Source: a virus. Taken from it: a stretch of 21,115 bases of DNA. The DNA lies in the IMG/VR virus record IMGVR_UViG_3300010885_045068, positions 1-21,115 of that record. The stretch is one strand, 5' to 3'. Position numbers and translations under genes: made by a program. Below are positions 6,993-12,491 of this stretch, piece after piece. Below the pieces are notes generated by a model. It did no database searches. It was not told where the DNA came from and was given only the letters and a program-made list of their open reading frames with translations. The number at the start of each line of letters is the position of its first letter. The first letter of the stretch is position 1.

Positions 6993-8632
6993 AGGACTCC
7001 CGCGCCGAAAAGCTCCTCCAAATGGCTGGGAAACTGACCGCCGAGCGTGCCCCCTGGGACGCTCTTTGGCAGGAACTCGCCGACGTGGTGCACCCCCGGC
7101 GCGGCCTCATCAATACGATCAGCAACACGCCGGACCGCAGCAAGCTCGCCGAGCTCTTCGACGGAACGGCCATGCGTTCCAACCAAACGCTCGCCAATGG
7201 CCAGAGCGCCCGCGTGACGCCCATGGGTGCGCGTTGGTTTGTCCTCCGCCCACCGGCCACCCTTGCCGAGAAACCCGCCGCGGTCGCCTGGTATCATCGA
7301 TGCTCCGAAATCCTCGCCGGCCAGTTTGCCTCCTCGAATTTTTACGGCATCGCCCAGCAGCACTACCTGGACCGGGGAGCCTTCGGCATCGCCGCCACGG
7401 AAGTGACCAGCGGAAAAGGCGGGCAGGGTCTCCACTTCCGTTCCTTCCCAGTCGGCACCTACTCCGTCGCCGAAAACTCCCTGGGGGAAATCGACACGAT
7501 CGTCCGGGAATACTCATGGACCCCGCGCCAGATCATCGAGGCCTTCCCCGATGGCGTGCCTGAGGCCGTCACCAAACGCGCCGCCGATCCGGACACCGCC
7601 AACACCAAGGAGAAGCTCGTCCACTTCGTCATGCCCCGTCAGGACCGGGATCCGCGCAAGGACGACAGCAAAAACAAACCGATCGCCTCCTTTCACATTC
7701 TCCGGAATGAATCTGTGATCCTTCACGAATCCGGCTTCGATGAGATGCCGGTTCCTGTCTCCCGCTGGGCGCAGTGGGGAGAATCTCCCTATGGCTGGGC
7801 TCCGAGCTACGCCGCCCTCCCGGAAGCGACCCAGGCCAACGTCCTCGAGCAGATGATGGACGTGGCCACCGAGACCGCCCTCTTCCCGCGCATCCTCTAC
7901 GGGTCCAACATGAAGGGAGACATCGACTTCCGGGCGATGGGCCTCACCTGCTACGATAGCACCATGGGCGACCCGCCAAGGGAGTGGATGACCCAAGGCC
8001 GGATCGACCTCGCAGAAGCCCGCGCCGAGCGAAAGCGGAAGGCCATCGAGGATTCCTACTTTGTGCCACTCTTCAACGCGGTTTCCCAACTTCGCTCCGA
8101 CGCCACGGCCGAGCAAGTCCGCGCCATCCTTGGCGAAAGTAGGGAACTCTTCCACCCGATCTTTTCCCAGCTATGCCGGGAATTTCTCATTCCCATCCTC
8201 CGCCGCTCCTTCGCCCTCCTCCTCCGCCAGGGAGCTTTTCCACCCCCGCCGCCAGACGTAGTGCAGCGGGACGACCTCGGAAACTACATCGCGGATCCTG
8301 GTGTCGAATTTGTGTCCGCCATGGCCCTCGCCCTCGAGCAGAGCCACCTGGCCAACCTCAACGACATCCTCCAGACCGTCATGCCAATGGCGGCCAGTGA
8401 TCCGTCCATCCTCGATCCATTCGATTGGGACCAAATCATTCCCTACCTCATGCGGACCAAGGGACAGCCCGAAAGTTTCATCCGTCCACCGGAAGCGATT
8501 AACTCCATCCGCGAAGGCCGCGCCCAAGCGCAGCAGGCCCAGCAGGCACAGGCCGCTGCCGCCACCGTGAAAGACCTTGGCGGCATCGACGCCGTCCAGA
8601 ACGCAGCGGGTGCCCTTCCCGCTCAAAACTAA
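6989..8632 (+). CDS. Portal protein (podovirus head-tail connector)
   Basis: A 547-residue protein starting at ATG 6989 (ATGA overlap). It matches the podovirus head-to-tail connector family (PF12236 type; T7 gp8 is the classical example). Visible hallmarks are an N-terminal helix with RAPWDALWQELADVVHPRRG, LFDGTAMRSNQTLANG, a conserved MGARWFVLRP strand, FPVGTYSVAENSLGEIDTIVREY, the MPVPVSRWAQWGESPYGWAPSY core, and a helical clip/barrel region ending near FVSAMALALEQ. Twelve copies form the ring through which DNA is packaged and ejected. Length is normal for the family. The C-terminus has a Gln/Ala-rich helix (AQAQQAQQAQAAAA), as in many connectors. The gene is followed by a 9-nt C-rich spacer. 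Confidence 0.92.
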   Translation: MKDSRAEKLLQMAGKLTAERAPWDALWQELADVVHPRRGLINTISNTPDRSKLAELFDGTAMRSNQTLANGQSARVTPMGARWFVLRPPATLAEKPAAVAWYHRCSEILAGQFASSNFYGIAQQHYLDRGAFGIAATEVTSGKGGQGLHFRSFPVGTYSVAENSLGEIDTIVREYSWTPRQIIEAFPDGVPEAVTKRAADPDTANTKEKLVHFVMPRQDRDPRKDDSKNKPIASFHILRNESVILHESGFDEMPVPVSRWAQWGESPYGWAPSYAALPEATQANVLEQMMDVATETALFPRILYGSNMKGDIDFRAMGLTCYDSTMGDPPREWMTQGRIDLAEARAERKRKAIEDSYFVPLFNAVSQLRSDATAEQVRAILGESRELFHPIFSQLCREFLIPILRRSFALLLRQGAFPPPPPDVVQRDDLGNYIADPGVEFVSAMALALEQSHLANLNDILQTVMPMAASDPSILDPFDWDQIIPYLMRTKGQPESFIRPPEAINSIREGRAQAQQAQQAQAAAATVKDLGGIDAVQNAAGALPAQN

Positions 8633-8641
8633 CCCCTGACC

Positions 8642-8953
8642 ATGCCAACCAATGCCGAGAAAGAAAATCACGCGCGTAGTGTCGCCGCCACCGAGCAACG
8701 AACTCGAATCCTCGCCGACGTTCGTGCCACCTATTCCAGCGACCACGGAAAACGCACCCTCGACGTCCTTCGCCTCCGCTGCGGATACGATCGTCCCGCC
8801 TTCCTACCGACCGCCGGCAGCCCCCTCGATCCCCTCGCCGCCGCCTTCCGAGACGGACGACGGTCCATCTATCAGGAAATCCTCGACGACCTCGCCACCG
8901 CCGAAGACAAGCCCATCAAGCTCCCCGTCGCCATCCGCCCCACCGACCCCTGA
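8642..8953 (+). CDS. Bbp19-like phage protein
   Basis: A 103-residue protein. Residues about 22-87 match the Bbp19-like phage domain: ADVRATYSSDHGKRTLDVLRLRCGYDR, then a DPLAAAFRDGRRSIYQEIL helix. Members are short and lie next to the connector gene in BPP-1-like podoviruses; their function is unknown. The start at ATG 8642 follows a spacer ACCCCTGACC and has no Shine-Dalgarno. The gene ends CCC-TGA-C (8948-8954), a known type of +1 frameshift-prone stop, and the +1 frame stays open and coding-like to 9122 (see the separate entry). The overlapping +1-frame ATG at 8652 reads a Ser/Pro-rich shadow before that point. Confidence 0.82.
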   Translation: MPTNAEKENHARSVAATEQRTRILADVRATYSSDHGKRTLDVLRLRCGYDRPAFLPTAGSPLDPLAAAFRDGRRSIYQEILDDLATAEDKPIKLPVAIRPTDP

Positions 8954-9122
8954 CCCGGTCAACGGCACCGCCTCCCTCGAGTATTGCACCTGGGCCGCGC
9001 GGAACCTGACCGACGAGAAATTCCTGGAACTCTACCAACACCGCGCCGAGCGGATGATCGGGGAGTTTTCGGATCTCTCAGACAGCGCCAGCGCCGTCGA
9101 ATGCCTCAAGGCCCTTCTCTAA
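8952..9122 (+). CDS. Coding-like extension without its own start (possible +1 frameshift product)
   Basis: Fifty-six codons in the +1 frame after the Bbp19-like gene, with a normal protein-like sequence: a helix containing ASLEYCTWAARNLTDEKFLELYQHR, then a second with SASAVECLKALL. No ATG, GTG or TTG occurs in frame until 9054, too late to include the first helix. The simplest reading is +1 slippage at CCC-TGA (8948-8953), where Pro-tRNA re-pairs with CCT, giving a 159-residue fusion. Alternatives are translation from ATG 8652 (156 residues, overlapping the Bbp19 frame; its first 100 residues look like out-of-frame Ser/Pro reading), a rare non-standard start after the C-rich leader, or a base error. 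The product is unrecognised. Confidence 0.5.
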   Translation, partial: DPVNGTASLEYCTWAARNLTDEKFLELYQHRAERMIGEFSDLSDSASAVECLKALL

Positions 9123-9133
9123 CCCCCTGAACC

Positions 9134-10033
9134 ATGTCAGACACCGCCACCATCGACGCCATCGATACCACCGCCACGGTGGACACCAGCACTCCGCAGA
9201 CCCCGGCCACGCCCGCCGCCGTGGTCGATACCACCCAGACCCCGCAGGCCACCGCCCCCGTCTATTTCAACGCCGACGGATCGCTTGGGAAAGACTGGCA
9301 CCTCGGACTCGGAGACGAGTTTGCACCGTACGCTTCGCAGCTCGCCACGTTCAAGGACGTGAAGGGCCTCGCCAAGTCCTACGTTCACCTCCGCGCCAGC
9401 GGTCCCGCCTATCCCACCGACGCCAGCACCCCGGAGGAAGTTTCCCGCTTCCGCCAGCTCGCCCAGGTCCCGGAGTCGCCGGACGGCTACGGACTCACCC
9501 CACCGGAAAACCTTCCCGAAGGAGTCGTCTGGGATGATGCCATGTCGAAAAGCTTCGCCGAGCTCGCCCACAAGCACCATGTCCCGGCCGGAGCCGTGAA
9601 AGCCATCGCCGACCTGCAAGTCCAGATCGAAACCGATCGCGCCCAGAAGCTGCAGGACACGATGAAGAACATCCGGCAGGAAGCGGAAAACGCACTGGTC
9701 GCCGAATGGCGCGGGAACTTCGAGCAGAACAAGAGCGTCGTCCGCCACCTCGCCGGACGCCTAGCGGAAAGCGCCGGCATCCCCGCCGACGATCCGATCT
9801 TCGCGGAAATCGTCAACGTGCCGGCCTTTGCCAAGATCATGCTCCAGGTCTCTAAGCTCACCGCCGAGGATGCCGTCCGCGTACCCGGCGGATTCGGCGA
9901 CCTCCGGAGCCCACAGCAACGCGCCAATGAAATCATGAACGGTGGCGATAAGGAATGGGGATCGAAGTATCAGGACGGCGACAAGCAGGCCATGGCCCTC
10001 GTTTCCGATCTACTCAAGCAAGCCGCAGGCTAA
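9134..10033 (+). CDS. Putative capsid assembly scaffolding protein
   Basis: A 299-residue protein between the portal block and the major capsid gene, the standard position for a scaffold. The N-terminus (about 1-45) is Thr/Pro/Ala-rich and acidic, probably disordered. Then comes the segment GDEFAPYASQLATFKDVKGLAKSYVHLRASG, which recurs in scaffold proteins of many podoviruses (an F-x-x-Y...LAKSY-x-x-L pattern). A DGYGL-x-PPENLPEGV turn follows, and then a long charged helix region (about 140-205) suited to coiled-coil assembly. Scaffold proteins guide head formation and leave or are degraded before packaging. The start ATG 9134 follows the spacer AACCCCCTGAACC. It is followed by tandem hairpins, including a terminator. 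Confidence 0.75.
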   Translation: MSDTATIDAIDTTATVDTSTPQTPATPAAVVDTTQTPQATAPVYFNADGSLGKDWHLGLGDEFAPYASQLATFKDVKGLAKSYVHLRASGPAYPTDASTPEEVSRFRQLAQVPESPDGYGLTPPENLPEGVVWDDAMSKSFAELAHKHHVPAGAVKAIADLQVQIETDRAQKLQDTMKNIRQEAENALVAEWRGNFEQNKSVVRHLAGRLAESAGIPADDPIFAEIVNVPAFAKIMLQVSKLTAEDAVRVPGGFGDLRSPQQRANEIMNGGDKEWGSKYQDGDKQAMALVSDLLKQAAG

Positions 10034-10035
10034 CC

Positions 10036-10060
10036 TTTCCGGCAACGGCATTGCCGGAAA
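10036..10060 (+). other. Perfect 10-bp hairpin after the scaffold gene
   Basis: TTTCCGGCAA (10036-10045) and TTGCCGGAAA (10051-10060) are exact inverted copies around a 5-nt loop. No T-tract follows on either strand, so it does not look like a terminator by itself. It starts three bases after the scaffold stop codon and is followed 8 nt later by the real terminator. It may protect a 3' end from exonucleases or be a processing site. Confidence 0.6.
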
Positions 10061-10068
10061 AAGGGGGA

Positions 10069-10099
10069 CCCCTGGAACACTCGATGTTCCAGGGGTTTT
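10069..10099 (+). terminator. Intrinsic terminator between scaffold and capsid genes
   Basis: CCCCTGGAAC (10069-10078) pairs perfectly with GTTCCAGGGG (10086-10095) around a 7-nt loop, followed at once by TTTTCTATTT. This is a textbook rho-independent terminator. It would reduce read-through from the portal/scaffold unit into the capsid gene and lies only 5 nt before repeat copy 2. Confidence 0.85.
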
Positions 10100-10104
10100 C
10101 TATT

Positions 10105-10119
10105 TCGCCACCTGTTCAA
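10105..10119 (+). promoter_or_regulatory. Repeat copy 2: candidate late control element before the capsid gene
   Basis: TCGCCACCTGTTCAA, identical to the copies at 6749 and 17980; copy 1 shares one more T on the 5' side. It starts directly after the intrinsic terminator's T-tract and lies 178 nt upstream of the capsid start in non-coding sequence. This is the placement expected of a promoter that restarts transcription after a terminator. The following bases (TGGAT) differ from the CGAC seen after copies 1 and 3. Confidence 0.55.
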
Positions 10120-10297
10120 TGGATGATTTTTGCGGATTCCCGGAAAGTGGCAGCGCAGTCGAATAACGGTCAATCCCTCACCGGACCCGTTGACACGACC
10201 CGCCGCCACCGGGGCGCTTCCCGCAGGCCACGACCCTCATCCGAGGACAATCAGACGCCGGACTCTCACCAACTCCGAACTCTTATTTCCTCTCGCC
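10120..10297 (+). other. Long leader of the capsid gene
   Basis: This 178-nt stretch between repeat copy 2 and the capsid ATG has no convincing gene. A TTG-started extension of the capsid frame (from 10130) gives a Pro/Arg-rich stretch that looks non-coding. There is no Shine-Dalgarno before 10298 (the leader ends TCCTCTCGCC). It is the longest untranslated leader in the window and could carry expression or stability signals, but I see no strong fold. Confidence 0.5.
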
Positions 10298-11248
10298 ATG
10301 AGCGCAGACCTCATCATTCCAAATCACTTCACGACCCAGTTCGACACGAACTGGCGCAATCTCGTTGGCCAAACCAACGAACGCCTCAAAGCCAAGGTCC
10401 AGGTTGAAACCGGTTGCACCGGCGAAGCCAAGACCTACAACCAAGTCGGAGACATCGCCTCCGAAGACGTCACCGGTGACCGCTACAAGAAAGTCGTTCT
10501 CCTCGACCTTCCCACCGCGAAACGCTGGGTCCGCCCACGCCAGCTCCAAGCTGTCACTGGCGAAAGCCGGTGGGACGAAAAGGGACTCCTCCCCACCATC
10601 GCGCCGCGCGGGAAGCACACGCTCGCCCACGCCCGTGCCTATGGTAAGGACGTGGATGACCGCATCATCGCCGCCCTTGGTGGCACCGCTTATTCCGGCA
10701 CGGAAGGCACCGATGCAAACGCCCTACCCTCCACCCAGAAAGTGGCGCGTGACTGGGTGCTCTCCGGTTCCGCCACCGACTCCGGACTCACGGTCGCCAA
10801 GGTCATCCAGTCCCTCCAGATCCTCGGCAACAACGAGGCCTGGAACGAGGACCAAATGCGGGCAGGAAACATGCTTCAGGGTGTCATGACTTCCAAGCTG
10901 GAAGCCGCGCTCCGCCACGAAGCCTCCTCCACCACGGGTTCCCGTTTGTTCAGCACTGACTTCATGCCCCCCACGCTCGATGAGCAAGGCCGCATCAAGC
11001 AGTTCATGGGCATCAACTGGACGATCTCCAATCGTACGGCGCTCCTCAACAGCTCCACGGTGCACTTCGCCTACGTGTGGGTGCAGGACACCATCCAGTT
11101 CAGCGTGTGGGAAGACCTCACGACCACCATCGATCGTCGTCCGGACCTCTCCAACGCCATCCAGTTCATGAGCCAATACTCCTTCGGAGCGGTTCGCCTG
11201 GAGGAAGAAAAGGTCGTCCAGATCGCAGGAGTTGTCCCAACCACCTGA
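10298..11248 (+). CDS. Major capsid protein
   Basis: A 316-residue protein starting at ATG 10298. The pattern matches the phage capsid family represented by PF19821 (Phage_capsid_2) in BPP-1-like podoviruses. It has an N-terminal helix with FDTNWRNLVGQTNERLKAKV, then GEAKTYNQVG, a basic RWVRPRQL strand and loop, DVDDRIIAALGGTAYSGT, and later the KVIQSLQILGN helix and GINWTISNRTAL near the C-terminal third. The fold is expected to be HK97-like (family knowledge). The gene follows the scaffold gene but is separated from it by a terminator, repeat copy 2 and a long leader, so it probably has its own high-level expression. The next gene starts 36 nt later. Confidence 0.85.
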   Translation: MSADLIIPNHFTTQFDTNWRNLVGQTNERLKAKVQVETGCTGEAKTYNQVGDIASEDVTGDRYKKVVLLDLPTAKRWVRPRQLQAVTGESRWDEKGLLPTIAPRGKHTLAHARAYGKDVDDRIIAALGGTAYSGTEGTDANALPSTQKVARDWVLSGSATDSGLTVAKVIQSLQILGNNEAWNEDQMRAGNMLQGVMTSKLEAALRHEASSTTGSRLFSTDFMPPTLDEQGRIKQFMGINWTISNRTALLNSSTVHFAYVWVQDTIQFSVWEDLTTTIDRRPDLSNAIQFMSQYSFGAVRLEEEKVVQIAGVVPTT

Positions 11249-11284
11249 TCCACCCCCACCACCAACTCCTAGAAAATCACCACC

Positions 11285-11755
11285 ATGGCTGACTTCAATT
11301 CCACCATCATCAACAAGGCCCTCGCGGTCGACTCTGGCCGGCAAGGTGCCGGTATTGTCGACGGAGACGACGTGACCGGCGTGGTCCTCCTGGCCACCAT
11401 CCGCTACACGCTGACCGGCAGTGAAGCCGCGAGCGATACCATCCAGCTCGTCGACCTCCCGCTCGGCGCAGTGGTTGTTCCACAGAACAGCTACTGCACG
11501 TGCGCCGACCCCGGAACGACCCTCACGCTCAACGTGGGGGATGCGTCCAGCGCCACACGCTACGCATCCGGGATCGTCATGAGCGCGGGCGGACAGGTTG
11601 GCTTTGCCAGCGGAACCCTCCCCGCCGCCGTGGCGACCCCTTACCGGATCGCCACCACTGCGAATCAGCGCCTTGTCTGCACCGTGGCTTCGGCCGCGAC
11701 GCTGACTGCCGCCGTGGTCGTCGTGTTCACCATCGCCTACCGCGTCAAAGGCTGA
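11285..11755 (+). CDS. Probable head decoration or capsid-associated protein
   Basis: A 156-residue, beta-rich protein of Thr, Ser, Ala and Val with few charges in its second half. It carries IRYTLTGSEAASDTIQLVDLPLGAVVVP and then TLTLNVGDASSATRYASGI, a pattern (GD-x-x-x-x-x-RY-x-x-G) seen in small proteins encoded directly after this type of capsid gene. A role in decorating or stabilising the head is inferred from position and from the predicted beta-sandwich character. It has no signal peptide; the Ala/Val-rich end (ASAATLTAAVVVVFTIAYRV) resembles a membrane stretch but fits alternating beta strands. It shares the capsid cassette and ends just before the second terminator. Confidence 0.65.
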   Translation: MADFNSTIINKALAVDSGRQGAGIVDGDDVTGVVLLATIRYTLTGSEAASDTIQLVDLPLGAVVVPQNSYCTCADPGTTLTLNVGDASSATRYASGIVMSAGGQVGFASGTLPAAVATPYRIATTANQRLVCTVASAATLTAAVVVVFTIAYRVKG

Positions 11756-11791
11756 CCCCGTTTCTGTGTTGTAGTGTAACTGTATGGGTTG

Positions 11792-11842
11792 CCGCCCGCG
11801 CCCAGGTCCTTCGGGACCGAAAGCGCGGGCGGTTTTCTTTTC
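11792..11842 (+). terminator. Strong intrinsic terminator with UUCG tetraloop
   Basis: The outer stem CCGCCCGCGC (11792-11801) pairs with GCGCGGGCGG (11823-11832). The inner stem GGTCC (11805-11809) pairs with GGACC (11814-11818) around a TTCG loop, and TTTTCTTTTC follows (11833-11842). C(UUCG)G loops are very stable and common in terminators. It closes the capsid/decoration cassette only 10 nt before the tail tube A start, so tail genes should depend on read-through or on another promoter. Confidence 0.9.
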
Positions 11843-11852
11843 TCCCTGACTC

Positions 11853-12488
11853 ATGGCTCTCCCCATCGTCACCACCGCCACCGACATCGCTAACCTGGCA
11901 CTCTCCGAACTCGGAGCCCGCCAGCTCACCGACATCGAGACGGACACCACCGAGGAGGCCAAGGCCTGCCGCCAGCACTTCACGCGCGTCCGGGATGGAT
12001 TGCTCCGGGAACACCAGTGGAACTTCGCCCTCACCCGCGCCGAGCTCTCCGCCACCACCGACCCGCCCACCGAATGGGGCACCGCCTGGACGCTTCCCGC
12101 AAACTGCGTCCGCTTCATCCGGATCGTGACCGAGGACCCGGTCAATCCCGTCCGGGACTTCGCCCTCGAAGGCCGTCTCCTCCTCGTCAATGGCGTGGAT
12201 AAGGTCACCGAGAAGATCAACATCGTCTACATCTCCAATGCGGTCGCCATCAGCGCATGGGATTCTCTCTTCATCGACGCCATGGTCTTCGCCCTCGCCG
12301 CGAAGATCGCCAACCGCGTGGCCCAGAATCCCGCCATGGCCACCGACATGGTTTCCAAATTCAAGAGCCTCGCCCTCCCGGCCGCCACCAATGCCGACGC
12401 TCGGGAAGTCGCCTCCGGGGAAAACTCGGGGGTGCATTGGCTCGTCTCTCAAAGCCAGCTCGTCAACGCCCGCCGCGCCACCCGCTGA
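11853..12488 (+). CDS. Tail tubular protein A (T7 gp11-like)
   Basis: A 211-residue protein. The N-terminus ATDIANLALSELGARQLTDIETDTTEEAKACRQHF, then RDGLLREHQWNFALTRAEL, is the signature of podovirus tail tubular protein A. It is followed by the usual W-x-x-AWTLPANCVRFIRI turn and a C-terminal helix (FIDAMVFALAAKIANRVAQN). Twelve copies sit under the portal ring and connect it to the tail nozzle. Length is typical (about 190-220). The start ATG follows closely after the terminator T-tract with no Shine-Dalgarno, and the next gene begins 3 nt after the stop. Confidence 0.9.
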   Translation: MALPIVTTATDIANLALSELGARQLTDIETDTTEEAKACRQHFTRVRDGLLREHQWNFALTRAELSATTDPPTEWGTAWTLPANCVRFIRIVTEDPVNPVRDFALEGRLLLVNGVDKVTEKINIVYISNAVAISAWDSLFIDAMVFALAAKIANRVAQNPAMATDMVSKFKSLALPAATNADAREVASGENSGVHWLVSQSQLVNARRATR

Positions 12489-12491
12489 CCC

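Noticed and set aside
8652-8951. The +1-frame ATG 8652 reading as a full overlapping gene inside the Bbp19-like gene
   Set aside because: The first 100 residues are Ser/Pro-rich, as expected from a shifted reading of this codon usage; only the portion after 8952 looks genuine. Kept as an alternative in the extension entry.
9942-10166. A 74-codon frame across the scaffold end and terminator
   Set aside because: It overlaps the scaffold gene out of frame and runs through two hairpins; no protein-like features.
10190-10195. TTGACA as a sigma-70 -35 box upstream of the capsid gene
   Set aside because: The sequence at the proper distance (about 10213-10218, GGCGCT) has no resemblance to a -10 box.
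10130-10297. TTG-started N-terminal extension of the major capsid protein
   Set aside because: The 56 added residues are Pro/Arg-rich and unlike capsid N-terminal arms; the conserved family start fits ATG 10298.
10724-12223. A 499-codon open frame on the minus strand across the capsid and tail genes
   Set aside because: It is the antisense of four well-supported + strand features (capsid, decoration, terminator and tail tube A), crosses a terminator, and has the His/Gly/Arg-rich composition typical of antisense reading in GC-rich DNA.
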